A DNA stretch of 64,000 nt from Serratia sp. UGAL515B_01 (GTDB lineage: Bacteria; Pseudomonadota; Gammaproteobacteria; Enterobacterales; Enterobacteriaceae), in the NCBI RefSeq assembly GCF_033095805.1, contig NZ_CP109901.1, positions 744,001-808,000 on the forward strand, written 5' to 3'. The position numbers were made by a program, and so were the translations under genes. A model generated the notes under the pieces. That model did not search any database and was not told the DNA's origin. It saw only the letters and a list, made by a program, of their open reading frames with translations. Positions 16,259 through 25,046 of this stretch are shown piece by piece. How positions within the stretch are numbered: the stretch's first letter is position 1; every line of letters begins with the position of its first letter.

Positions 16259-17596
16259 ATGTCTGTATCCATTGATAATGAAGCGTTTAATAAGAACCTG
16301 TATGATTTTATTGGCATCGGCTTCGGACCTGCCAATATTGCACTGGCCATTGCGATGGAAGAAGCACAATTTAGAGGTCGCTGTCTGTTTCTTGAACGCA
16401 ACACCAAAACCGAATGGCAGCCGGAAATGCTGCTGTCGGGAAGCGATATTCAGAATAACCCCTGCCGTGATTTAGTGACGCCGCGTAACCCACGCAGTCG
16501 CTATACCTTTACCAATTTCTTATTTGAAAATAACAGGCTGTTTGAGCACCTTAATCTGGGGCTGGAATTCCCTTTGCGTCGCGAGTTTGCCGAATATGTT
16601 CGATGGGTTGCGAGTTTCTTCACTCATCAGACTGCCTATGGTCGCAGTGTCAAAAAACTGACCCTTGTTAATCATAATAATGAAAAATATTATCGAATTG
16701 AAACTGATAAAAATGAGGTGTACTTCTCCCGTTCAGTGGTGGTGGCTCCAGGTCGAACACCAATGATTCCAACAGTTTTTGAAAAAGCAAATCCACATCG
16801 CGTTTTCCATCTGACTCGTTATTTAAAGACGCTTAACCAGTTAAACGAAAAGAAACCGCTGAACCGGATTGCTGTGGTAGGGGGAAGTCAGAGTGCGGTA
16901 GAGATAATTCTGCATTTACGCCAAAACTATCCGAATGCGGAAATTATTAATATTCAGCGAGGTTATGGTTTTCGCCTGAAGGATACTAGTCCGTTCAGTG
17001 ATCATATCTATTTCCCTGAGTTCGTAGACTACTATTTCAATGCTTCTGAAAGCGGGAAAAAACGTCTTAACCAGCATCTACATTTCACTAACTACTCTTC
17101 CGCTGATAAAGACGTTATTCATCAGCTCTACGTGGGCATGTATGAAGATAAATTGCAGGGCAAAACGCCAGTGAAAATTTGGTCCTGCCAGGAAATCCTG
17201 AATTACAGCGAGGACGAAAACCATTGCCAATTGCAAATTAGGGAAATGAATACGGGTGAACAACTCACACTCGATAATATTGATTGCATAGTGTTGGCTA
17301 CTGGGTTCCGTAATTTCGGTAACGGCGAAAACGACGAACTTTGTCCGCCGCTAATGACCGACCTTTATCCTCTGCTGGCGAAAAATAACGACGGTGGATT
17401 TCTCAAATTAGAGCGGGATTACAGCCTAAAGTCTGCTAGTGCGCAGGAACAACTGCCTCCGTTGTTCCTGAACGGGCTGTGTGAATCGTCACATGGTTAT
17501 GGTGATGCCGGTTCTTTCAGCCTGCTGTCACTACGTTCACAGGAAATTTTACAGTCACTGGATCAGCAACTCACCAAAAAAGCGGCCCTAGCCTGA
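16259..17596 (+). CDS. Flavin-dependent L-lysine/L-ornithine N-monooxygenase (IucD/PvdA family)
   Basis: The protein has 445 residues. The FAD motif is GIGFGPANIALAIA, the substrate/flavin segment WQPEMLLSGSDIQNNPCRDL, the NADPH motif VVGGSQSAVEIIL, and the late ATGF motif CIVLATGFRNFG. The enzyme hydroxylates the side-chain amine of a basic amino acid. No siderophore synthetase of the IucA/IucC type or hydroxamate acyltransferase is present. In the s56-p1 and triacsin routes N6-hydroxylysine is one partner of the N-N bond. The ATG at 16259 follows AAAGGA. The neighbouring diaminobutyrate-type aminotransferase raises the option that the substrate is a shorter diamino acid. Confidence 0.92.
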   Translation: MSVSIDNEAFNKNLYDFIGIGFGPANIALAIAMEEAQFRGRCLFLERNTKTEWQPEMLLSGSDIQNNPCRDLVTPRNPRSRYTFTNFLFENNRLFEHLNLGLEFPLRREFAEYVRWVASFFTHQTAYGRSVKKLTLVNHNNEKYYRIETDKNEVYFSRSVVVAPGRTPMIPTVFEKANPHRVFHLTRYLKTLNQLNEKKPLNRIAVVGGSQSAVEIILHLRQNYPNAEIINIQRGYGFRLKDTSPFSDHIYFPEFVDYYFNASESGKKRLNQHLHFTNYSSADKDVIHQLYVGMYEDKLQGKTPVKIWSCQEILNYSEDENHCQLQIREMNTGEQLTLDNIDCIVLATGFRNFGNGENDELCPPLMTDLYPLLAKNNDGGFLKLERDYSLKSASAQEQLPPLFLNGLCESSHGYGDAGSFSLLSLRSQEILQSLDQQLTKKAALA

Positions 17597-17616
17597 ACAT
17601 TTACAGAGGAATTGCT

Positions 17617-18948
17617 ATGACTACACTAGAGAATAACAATACACTTAATGTTTTTTCTGATCATGAGTCCTCAGCCAGAAGCTATTGCCGCAATTTCCCA
17701 GCGATCTTCCAACGGGCTTCAGGATGCTATCTCTATGATCAGCATGACAACGCATGGCTGGACTTTCTCAGCTGTGCGGGATCGGTGAATTACGGCCACA
17801 ATCCGACTGCCCTGAAAGAGGCCTTGATCGCTTATCTGGCGGCGGATGGTATTCAGGCCGCGTTGGATATGCATTCGGTTGCCAAAGCTGAATTTATTAC
17901 GGCATTTAACGCTATTATTCTGCAACCGCGCGGACTGGATTACAAAATGCAGTTTACTTCGCCGACTGGCACCAGCGTGGTGGAATCAGCTATTAAGCTG
18001 GCACGCAAGGTGACAAACCGCACCAATGTGGTGGCATTTACCAATGGCTTCCACGGAATGTCCAGTACTGCGCTGGGGCTGACCGGTAATCGTGACAATC
18101 GGCAGAACACCATTGATTCTCATGTATTCCGGCTACCGTATGACGGCTATCTAGAGGGGCTGGACACTATCGCCTATTTCGAAAAACTGTTAACTGATAA
18201 CAGTTCGGGAATGGATATTCCAGCAGCGGTTATTCTGGAAACGGTGCAGGGCGAAGGCGGCATTAATGTGGCGTCAAAAACCTGGCTGCAACGTTTACAT
18301 ACACTACTGCAGCGTCATGATATCTTGCTGATTATTGATGATATCCAAGCTGGATGCGGACGCACAGGCCATTTCTTCAGCTTTGAGTTTGCTGGCATTC
18401 AACCTGATATGGTGTGCCTGTCAAAATCCCTGAGCGGTTACGGACTGCCTTTCTCACTGCTGCTGTTTAAACCTCAGTGGGATCAGTGGAAACCCGGTGA
18501 AGATAACGGCACCTTTCGTGGCAATACCTCGGCCTTTGTTACAGCCAAAGCGGCACTGGAAAATTACTGGAGTGATGATCAGTTAAGTCAGCATGTTTTT
18601 CGTCAGGAGAAAGTGGTTCAGCAGTGGCTGCAGGAGATAAAAGCGCGTTTCCCCCGCTTTATCAAACAGACCCGTGGTCGTGGCCTGTTTTACGGTATTG
18701 AACTCTATTCTCCTGAACTGGCGCAGAAGATCACCCAGCATTGCTTCGGGCAGCAGCTGATTGTAGAACGTTCCGGTGATCGCGATCAGGTGATTAAGAT
18801 TATGCCAGCCCTTAGCATTCCTGAAGAAACGCTGCTGTCGGGATTGGTAATCCTGGAGCGGGCAATGGAAGCGTGCTTAATCGATGCTGAGGCAATTCCG
18901 TCAGCCACGCGCGCAGACGCCCTGCACCACGTAGGAGTCACACAATGA
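17617..18948 (+). CDS. Class III PLP aminotransferase, diaminobutyrate--2-oxoglutarate type
   Basis: The protein has 443 residues and closely follows EctB/Dat enzymes: FTSPTGTSVVESAIKLARK, NGFHGMSSTALGLTG, ILETVQGEGGINVAS, and the PLP lysine K270 in CLSKSLSGYGLP. It interconverts aspartate-4-semialdehyde and 2,4-diaminobutyrate (or an analogue) with glutamate as amino donor. No ectoine or siderophore genes accompany it, so its product most likely feeds this pathway. It may alternatively recycle the aldehyde released when the DAO-type oxidase cleaves the N-N adduct. It overlaps the next gene by four bases (ATGA). Confidence 0.92.
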   Translation: MTTLENNNTLNVFSDHESSARSYCRNFPAIFQRASGCYLYDQHDNAWLDFLSCAGSVNYGHNPTALKEALIAYLAADGIQAALDMHSVAKAEFITAFNAIILQPRGLDYKMQFTSPTGTSVVESAIKLARKVTNRTNVVAFTNGFHGMSSTALGLTGNRDNRQNTIDSHVFRLPYDGYLEGLDTIAYFEKLLTDNSSGMDIPAAVILETVQGEGGINVASKTWLQRLHTLLQRHDILLIIDDIQAGCGRTGHFFSFEFAGIQPDMVCLSKSLSGYGLPFSLLLFKPQWDQWKPGEDNGTFRGNTSAFVTAKAALENYWSDDQLSQHVFRQEKVVQQWLQEIKARFPRFIKQTRGRGLFYGIELYSPELAQKITQHCFGQQLIVERSGDRDQVIKIMPALSIPEETLLSGLVILERAMEACLIDAEAIPSATRADALHHVGVTQ

Positions 18949-20177
18949 TCTACGATGTGGTTATTGTCGGAGGCAGCGCCAGTGGCGCTGCCTCCAGCAT
19001 CTTGTTACGCAAACTGGGGTTGAGCGTCAGGGTGATTGAAAAGCTTCCGTCAGCGTCATCCTATAAAAAACTTTGTACTCACTTTATTCAGCCCTCAGCC
19101 GTGCCGGTGTTAAGCCAGCTCGGTATGGCGCATCTGGCTGAGCGTGACTACAGCGTGCGTACTCGGGCAACCTTTATCACCCCAGCAGGTATTATTGATC
19201 CCGAAGGATTTTATGGCATCGACAGCCAGCAGTGCGCGCTCAATCTGGAACGGTCGGTATTGGATCCGGCGCTGCGCCAACAGGCGCATGAATGTGGCGT
19301 TGAAATCGGCTATGCGGAACGGGTCATGGACGTTCAGCGCTCGCCGCAGGGCTGGCAGTTAACGGTAGAAAGGACAGAGGAAACGTTTAGCATTGAAGGG
19401 CGGTTCTTGATTGCGGCGGACGGTAGAATGTCACTGCTAGCACGTTTACTGGACAATCCGATGCAGAGCTATGAAAACCATCGGGCCACCTTTTTCGCTT
19501 ATTGCAGTGGCATTGAGTCACCAGCGGATAACCGTTCACTGTTTGCTCACCATCAAAACGGTATGGCGTTTCTATATCCATTAATTAATGGCCGTACGTT
19601 GCTGTCAGCTTACATCAGCAAAGAAACGTCTCAGCAGTGGCAACAGCATGATGTGAAGGCAAGTCTGGTGGAGTTCTTTGCTGGCGTTCCCGCAATGCCA
19701 GCCATGAATAATGTGACCTTTGAAACTCAGGTGATGGGGTATCGGGATTACCCAAACCTGACGCGTCAGCCGGTCTGCCAGGATGTAGCTTTTATTGGCG
19801 ATGCGGCGCAATCACTTGATCCGATGAGCGGGGTGGGATGCAGTTTTGCGCTGCAAACCGCTGCGATGCTGGCCCAGTCGGTGGAAGCCTCGCTACAGCA
19901 TGGCGTCGTCAATACCCAACTGGCTTTGCAGACTTACCAACGTCAGTTTAATGAGTATTTTCCTTTCCACGCTCGCGGCATTATTGCTGACTCGCTGATA
20001 GCGAAAGATGATCAGGGACAAAAATCGACCTTCGGGACCATCCTAAACGATTCTGAATTACAGCGTCAGTATCGTGATTTGACGGGGCGACTGATATTAC
20101 CTGCGGCTTTTCAGAATAAATTTTTGATTAGCAAAATTAAGCAGAATGCGTCTGAACGCAAGACGTTGGGGACATAA
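18945..20177 (+). CDS. FAD-dependent oxidoreductase/monooxygenase (PHBH/geranylgeranyl-reductase-like)
   Basis: The protein has 410 residues. The GxGxxG-like site is DVVIVGGSASGAASSILLRK, the conserved DG motif RFLIAADGRMSLLAR, and the second FAD motif VAFIGDAAQSLDPMSGVGCS. The fold is shared by hydroxylases, halogenases and reductases, and I see no halogenase WxWxIP motif. It could oxidise the hydrazine to a hydrazone or azo group, or hydroxylate the product. The ATGA overlap with the aminotransferase implies co-translation. Confidence 0.85.
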   Translation: MIYDVVIVGGSASGAASSILLRKLGLSVRVIEKLPSASSYKKLCTHFIQPSAVPVLSQLGMAHLAERDYSVRTRATFITPAGIIDPEGFYGIDSQQCALNLERSVLDPALRQQAHECGVEIGYAERVMDVQRSPQGWQLTVERTEETFSIEGRFLIAADGRMSLLARLLDNPMQSYENHRATFFAYCSGIESPADNRSLFAHHQNGMAFLYPLINGRTLLSAYISKETSQQWQQHDVKASLVEFFAGVPAMPAMNNVTFETQVMGYRDYPNLTRQPVCQDVAFIGDAAQSLDPMSGVGCSFALQTAAMLAQSVEASLQHGVVNTQLALQTYQRQFNEYFPFHARGIIADSLIAKDDQGQKSTFGTILNDSELQRQYRDLTGRLILPAAFQNKFLISKIKQNASERKTLGT

Positions 20178-20389
20178 CGGATGACGTGGCGCGCACGGCT
20201 CATCGGCTAACTGAGTATTAAGCATGGAGTTAAAGGCGGATCGCGTTGAATGACTGATGAATGGGAGGACGTTATCAGTTACCACGTATTGCACCTGATA
20301 AAACGGTTGACTGTAGCGCTGAGGAGCAACGTTGACTTACGGCTGTGGCTGTATTCACATTTTATGATGATATTGATGGGAGTGTTGAT

Positions 20390-21349
20390 ATGAATTCTGG
20401 AAAGTTACTTGCGCCTTTTTCTATTTTTATGTACTGCATCTGTACCGCACTCTCTGCGGTATGGATCTCTTTCTCTTTTACGAACATTAGCGGTTTTTTT
20501 GTTACCTTTTTTTCGTTATTCGTGGCATTTTGCGTGTTCGTTTTTTTACAGAAAAGATCGGGCGGTAACGTATTTAAATTAACACGTGTCTTTTTTGGTG
20601 AAATGCTTATCTTAAATGTATTGACGCTGACCAGTTGGTTGTTTGCCTTTCTTTCACTGTATAAAATTGAACCATCTATCGAGTGTGCGGTATTTCAGGG
20701 ATCGCTGCCAATTGGGGTACTATTGTGTGAACTGATCGCAGGTAAAGTCAAAGTGTTCAGTAAACGTGCTCTGGGGATATTCCTGATAGCCATTAACCTA
20801 GCTGCTCTGGTGATTTTCCGGTTATATTATGCAGACGGCGTGTTTAATTTCACTGCCAATGAGTTGAGACTTGGGGTTTTCCTGGCTTTCACAGGTGGAC
20901 TGAGTGCGGGTATTTATGTTTTCCGCTCTGCGAAGTTGTACGACTATGGTGCCAGCACACTGGAAATTCTGTGTAACCGTTTTTTCCTGTTGTTAGTTAT
21001 CACTGCTGCAATTAGTGCCAAAGAGCTGGTTAGTATTACCACGATGGATTCATTTATACTGGCTAAATTGCTACTCTTGGCATTTATCTCAGTGGTTATT
21101 CCGGTATTTGCTTTACAATATTCCGTTCAAAAACTGGGTGCACCAAGAGTTTCCATTATTACTCCCTTTATTCCGGCGATTGCTTTAACCATTGAAATGT
21201 TCACTAAAGGTTGGCCTTCTTTCTGGGTGCCACTGTTAATCGTCACCACCTGTTTGTCTATCTTACTGGCTAACTTCTGGATGAGAAAAAAGAAAGCTCC
21301 AGACCTTACGCCACCCAGCAGTAATGAATACTCTGCTGGAAAAATATAA
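20390..21349 (+). CDS. DMT/EamA-type inner-membrane transporter, likely product exporter
   Basis: The protein has 319 residues with about ten hydrophobic segments, beginning LLAPFSIFMYCICTALSAVW and ending before a basic tail (FWMRKKKAPD). The internal two-fold repeat typical of drug/metabolite transporters is apparent. I chose the ATG at 20390 because GGGAG lies seven bases upstream; a GTG at 20345 in frame is the alternative. Placed at the end of a biosynthetic operon it most likely exports the product and gives self-protection. A gap of 212 bases before it may hold its own promoter. Confidence 0.85.
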   Translation: MNSGKLLAPFSIFMYCICTALSAVWISFSFTNISGFFVTFFSLFVAFCVFVFLQKRSGGNVFKLTRVFFGEMLILNVLTLTSWLFAFLSLYKIEPSIECAVFQGSLPIGVLLCELIAGKVKVFSKRALGIFLIAINLAALVIFRLYYADGVFNFTANELRLGVFLAFTGGLSAGIYVFRSAKLYDYGASTLEILCNRFFLLLVITAAISAKELVSITTMDSFILAKLLLLAFISVVIPVFALQYSVQKLGAPRVSIITPFIPAIALTIEMFTKGWPSFWVPLLIVTTCLSILLANFWMRKKKAPDLTPPSSNEYSAGKI

Positions 21350-21501
21350 AAATAGTAACCACACCCGCTCGATTACTACTGGTAATCGTGCGAAAACAGA
21401 AAACGCAATGCTGATCTCGGTTTGATAAGAATAACCCTGTCCGGCAATAATAATGTGTCGTTTTTTAATAAAAAATAAAATTAACAATATCAGGAGTTGA
21501 A

Positions 21502-22419
21502 ATGACTGAGTTTGAATATGAACGCGAAGTTTACAACAGGAATTTCCTTAATTGCTCTCAGAGGCAAGGCATTGTTGCTTTAGAATCGGTTGGCTGTAAA
21601 ACTGCAAACTTATTTTACAATGCTCAAATTAGTACCGATATTATCAGAGAGCAGATATTTTTAAAGCAGACACCCCGTTACGATTTTATTTATGACGGTC
21701 TGATGGTCAGGGATTATGCTATGATCGGGATAAAGTATTCTGAAGTAAAATATAGCTCATTTGAGGATGCTATTCCTCAACTTGTTGAGGTTATTAACAG
21801 AGATTCTTTTGTTCTGGTATCCTGTGATGTTTTTTTTGTGCCACATCGTCCAGAATTCTATTATAAAAAACATATCAATCACTTTGTTACGCTACTTTCA
21901 TATGATGCGGAAAACGGGGAGTGGCAAGCGATTGATGATGTGTCCTCCGGTCATCTAGCTAAGTTTATCTTTACCAGTGAATATCTTTCCGAAATTTGTA
22001 ATGCCTCAAAAGAAAAAGTTTTTCGGACATTTGAAAAGCTGCCGGCTGAAAATAGAGGAGGCCACGACTCTGCTACCGGTTTGCTTTTTACCAACAGTCG
22101 GATTAACCGCAGTGATAACTTCACAATCCTTGAAGATATCGCAACAATGGAAAATAACCAAACTAGAGTGGAGAGCATGGCGAACGTGTTTTCCGTGATC
22201 CTGGGTTCCAGAATCTGTTTTGCAAAATTTTTGCAACAAAATCCTACTTACTCTGAGGCAGAGAAACTCAGCAATCATATTGCAGCAGAAGCCAGATCGG
22301 TACGCGATCTGCTTAATATTTATGCGGCTACCGGCAGTTTTAAGCGTGAGGTGATTTTGCCGAAAGCAGAGAATATTGCCGAAATGGAAAAAACGCTTTC
22401 CGCGCTGCTTGAGAGCTAG
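21502..22419 (+). CDS. BtrH-like acyltransferase (papain-fold, carrier-dependent)
   Basis: The protein has 305 residues. It resembles the butirosin BtrH N-terminal family, which moves an acyl group from a carrier protein to an amine. Visible features are the candidate nucleophile in NCSQRQGIVALESVGCKTAN, a central HINHFVTLLSYD with the catalytic-type His, and QAIDD with an acidic residue. A helical C-terminal half follows (SNHIAAEARSVRDLLNIYAA). With a carrier domain in the same cluster, it is the best candidate for off-loading by amide formation. AGGAGTTGA gives a strong ribosome site. It is the last gene of the cluster. Family assignment is by motif pattern only. Confidence 0.6.
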   Translation: MTEFEYEREVYNRNFLNCSQRQGIVALESVGCKTANLFYNAQISTDIIREQIFLKQTPRYDFIYDGLMVRDYAMIGIKYSEVKYSSFEDAIPQLVEVINRDSFVLVSCDVFFVPHRPEFYYKKHINHFVTLLSYDAENGEWQAIDDVSSGHLAKFIFTSEYLSEICNASKEKVFRTFEKLPAENRGGHDSATGLLFTNSRINRSDNFTILEDIATMENNQTRVESMANVFSVILGSRICFAKFLQQNPTYSEAEKLSNHIAAEARSVRDLLNIYAATGSFKREVILPKAENIAEMEKTLSALLES

Positions 22420-22420
22420 G

Positions 22421-22588
22421 CTGTGTCCCTTAACCTCCCTACACACTAAAAAGTGCTTTAGGAATCATTTCCAAAATGTGATTTTTGGTTGAGTATTGAG
22501 CATTTTTAGAGAGTCTCTTATCGCTCAAGCGTGTTTTTTGCACAATTATAACAATGCTGAACTGTACAAAAAACAGTTACGGGACACA
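22421..22588. repeat. Possible MITE-like element with TGTGTCCC inverted ends
   Basis: TGTGTCCCTTAAC just after the cluster stop is mirrored by GTTACGGGACACA about 150 bases later. A second pair, AAAGTGCTTTAGG and CCTAAAGCACT, straddles the right end. The interior is AT-rich and non-coding. This is the shape of a miniature inverted-repeat element or IS remnant. It separates the biosynthetic cluster from a truncated metallopeptidase gene. Confidence 0.45.
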
Positions 22589-22594
22589 CCCTAA

Positions 22595-23010
22595 AGCACT
22601 CCGCAGTGTGGGATAAAGCACGTGCAAAAGAAGTTTTTGCCAAACGACTTGATGCCATGTTAGAGCAAGCGCTATGGGTAAAAGAACGTCCCCCACTGCG
22701 CATTCTGACCATGCAAATCCAATGGGGAAGTTGCTCCACTAATAGCCGTATTACGTTGAACCTACGCCTGGTTAAGGCACCTCGTGAGTGCATTGATTAC
22801 GTGATCTTGCACGAGCTTTGACATATCGCTGAGCGTAATTATTGCGAACGATTTTATCGGATGATAAACCAAGTTATGCCAACGTGGGAGAGTACAAAAA
22901 AAGCTGGATGGAATGGCCACATTGATACTGGGTGGCTCGATGATCACGCCAATCTGTCCGAAATAATTCTGCTATTAATATTACCTTATCAAGAAATGCA
23001 CAAGCACTGA
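22595..23010 (+). pseudogene. YgjP-like (DUF45/M48-type) metallopeptidase remnant
   Basis: The frame encodes the C-terminal domain of YgjP-like zinc peptidases: ILTMQIQWGSCSTNSRITLN, LVKAPRECIDYVILHEL, then a TGA exactly where family members have the Cys of HELCH, then HIAERNYCERFYRMINQVMP. The 5' part is missing next to the repeat at 22421-22588. It is a truncated, nonsense-mutated relic. Whether a downstream start rescues anything is unlikely, because the HEL and HIAE halves of the zinc site are split by the stop. Confidence 0.8.
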
Positions 23011-23055
23011 TTAACGAATAAACTTTACACACAAAAACAAAAAATATAAAAAATC

Positions 23056-23083
23056 ACCGACCGTATAGGCCGGTGATATCAGT
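23056..23083 (-). terminator. Rho-independent terminator (minus strand)
   Basis: Read on the minus strand, ATCACCGGCC - TATAC - GGTCGGTGAT forms a hairpin followed directly by TTTTTTATATTTTTT. It lies 87 bases beyond the stop of the minus-strand secreted-protein gene that ends at 23170. Confidence 0.75.
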
Positions 23084-23169
23084 CAACTACCCATCTGGGA
23101 ATCCATCATTGCTATTTGCAATCAAGTTGCTCACGCCGTTTTAAAGTCCTTTTTTGTTAAACGTAAAAA

Positions 23170-23610
23170 TTAATTATTTTTAATCCAGTATTCTTCGATA
23201 TTATTAATCATGGACTTCTCATCAAGCTTGATAGACGCAATTTGCTTACCTGATTTGTTGACTGTCAAATCAGAAAATTGGCCATCAGCACCATTACCCG
23301 TAGAAATTGCATAGGTAACATCTCCATTCGGAATACTGATTTCATCAACATGATATCCTGCACCATGCATTCTATCTGCCTGAACCATTGATTTATCCAA
23401 GGTTAATGTAAGTTCGCCGGTTTCTTGAGTTCTATCCGCTTTAGCGAAAAAGTAAGTTACTGTTTCTGAACCTTCGCAGATGCTAACTTCTTTCTTCTGA
23501 TTAGCTGTCTTGGCATAAAAAATGGTGCTTTCGTTAGAGCAAATATTCCCTGCCATTACATTGAAAGATAATATATAAAAAAGAGCAATGCTAATTTTAG
23601 TGAATTTCAT
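23170..23610 (-). CDS. Secreted hypothetical protein
   Basis: The protein has 146 residues. A standard signal peptide is visible (MKFTKISIALFYILSFNVMA, cleavage before GNICSN). The mature part is beta-rich with two Cys (NICSNE, SICEGS) and ends EEYWIKNN. The start is fixed by AGGAG seven bases before the ATG at 23610; a longer in-frame version starting at 23667 lacks a signal. I do not recognise the family. The next gene upstream on the same strand is also a small secreted protein, now broken. Confidence 0.7.
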   Translation of the reverse strand: MKFTKISIALFYILSFNVMAGNICSNESTIFYAKTANQKKEVSICEGSETVTYFFAKADRTQETGELTLTLDKSMVQADRMHGAGYHVDEISIPNGDVTYAISTGNGADGQFSDLTVNKSGKQIASIKLDEKSMINNIEEYWIKNN

Positions 23611-23709
23611 AATTAAGCTCCTGAGTGAAATAGGTATGACATTTATTATGATGTCAATACCTATCACAATGAATAATCTGTTGATACAGTTAATTAACCC
23701 TATGATTCC

Positions 23710-24078
23710 TTAGTTTGGTTTAAACGTAAAATCCCCTTGGTTTGTACTAACGACTATTTCAATAACGTCACAGTTATAATAACCGTTGTTCATTCCATTA
23801 AATATCATATAGTTATAGGATTGAGTGGCTCCGAATGGTAGATTGTATGGCTTTTTGGGATTAGCCAAGCTGCTCCGACACTGCCCTCTATTGACTGTAA
23901 CGTTGTTCACGGTAATGCCATCAGCTATACCGGTAATGTTAACAACACGTACACCGATTCATATTTACCCACCATAGTAGACCGTTGCCCTACATTTACT
24001 TTAACGGGCATATTTTCTGCATATGCTATTCCACTTAAAAAAAACTAGCCATCAAAAAAACCTTTCCATAGTTACTCA
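23710..24078 (-). pseudogene. Broken small secreted protein gene
   Basis: The start MSNYGKVFLMASFF has a GAGG ribosome site, but a run of eight T shifts the frame. The continuation SGIAYAENMPVKVNVGQRST is in another frame, and a second shift near 23945 leads into GIADGITVNNVTVNRGQCRS and on to FTFKPN. Joined, these give a ~120-residue protein with a signal peptide and two Cys. Two independent shifts mean it is decayed. Function unknown. Confidence 0.6.
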
Positions 24079-24388
24079 TAAACAACCTCATTTTTTATTT
24101 GAATACTGAAGCACAATGTAATATATAGAGACATGCTCTATGTTCTTTAAGGATCTCCACCGGATGTTTATAACCCAATGAAGGTAGTATTGCTGTTATG
24201 ACTTATTGCCATCTTTTTATCTGCATGAAAAACACTAGAGAACATGCTATTATTTTCCCAAACGGATAAAATAGATAAAAACTTGCAGAAATTACTGCGA
24301 TGCTATATATATTTAATTAACTTTAGATGTTGATTAATGCCCCTCCATAAAAATTTCTAGGTTTAAGCCAGATAGAAGGGGTGAATTA
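24079..24388. other. Intergenic stretch without recognisable feature
   Basis: This is about 310 AT-rich bases. I see no coding pattern on either strand and no convincing hairpin. It separates two decayed groups of minus-strand small genes. Confidence 0.4.
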
Positions 24389-24703
24389 CTAATATAGTCT
24401 TTCTGAAACTGCTAATACTCCTATTAACCACCCAATAGATTGAGGACCAATAGACCAGAATAGTTTAGCTTTGAATATTCCGACGGCACCTTCACGGGTA
24501 TATATTGCATCAGGCATTAACCATTGCCGAACAAAACCACCAATGAGCATACCTGTACCAGGTCCGGCAGTCAGCCAGAACAAAATTTTAACTCCATGCC
24601 AGAAGCCATATATTTCCCCTGTCGCTGAAAAGGTATTAATCAATACAATAATCAAAGACAAGATAAAGGCGATAAAAAAGTATTTTATTGCTACCTGAAG
24701 CAT
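24389..24703 (-). CDS. Small inner-membrane protein of unknown function
   Basis: The protein has 104 residues with three hydrophobic segments: IKYFFIAFILSLIIVLINTF, GVKILFWLTAGPGTGMLIGG, and FWSIGPQSIGWLIGVLAV. Between them is a charged loop (RQWLMPDAIYTREGAVGIFK). No family is recognised. It lies downstream of the lipoprotein gene on the same strand with a 52-base gap, so the two may be co-transcribed. Confidence 0.6.
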   Translation of the reverse strand: MLQVAIKYFFIAFILSLIIVLINTFSATGEIYGFWHGVKILFWLTAGPGTGMLIGGFVRQWLMPDAIYTREGAVGIFKAKLFWSIGPQSIGWLIGVLAVSERLY

Positions 24704-24755
24704 ATGTTCACTCTCTGATTTAAAAATAAATTTCTTTCCTTTTTGTAAATCATGT

Positions 24756-25046
24756 CTATTCCTCTCGTATGCACTGCTGTATGGAGTTTGTCATATTTAT
24801 CTGAAAATCAGAGGGAGGGGCAACCTGTTGATCCCCAATAGCTTTAAGAAACTTTGGTGGATATATAGCGCTCATTTTCTCCCAGGTGCATGCACAGACA
24901 GAACCATTGCGGGTTGCTATTTTACAACCAGTCATAAACTGTCTTTTCTCTGGTGAATCACAACCTGTAAGCATGACTGCGATGAGGGGAATGGAAATGA
25001 TAAATCCCTTTTTGAAGAAGATATTTTCTGCCTGAATAAATTTCAT
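24756..25046 (-). CDS. Small Cys-rich lipoprotein
   Basis: The protein has 96 residues. The N-terminus is basic and then hydrophobic (FFKKGFIISIPLIAVMLTG) with the lipobox Cys in LTGCDS. The mature part has four more Cys (TGCKIA, VCACTW, QQCIRE). The ATG at 25046 is preceded by AAAGGA at good distance; in-frame ATGs further upstream lack this. Function unknown; presumably membrane-anchored in the periplasm. Confidence 0.65.
   Translation of the reverse strand: MKFIQAENIFFKKGFIISIPLIAVMLTGCDSPEKRQFMTGCKIATRNGSVCACTWEKMSAIYPPKFLKAIGDQQVAPPSDFQINMTNSIQQCIREE

Noticed and set aside
16259..18948. Hydroxamate siderophore cluster suggested by the N-monooxygenase and diaminobutyrate aminotransferase
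   Set aside because: There is no IucA/IucC-type synthetase, no large NRPS, no N-hydroxy-amine acyltransferase of the siderophore type and no TonB receptor. The MetRS-like and cupin genes point elsewhere.
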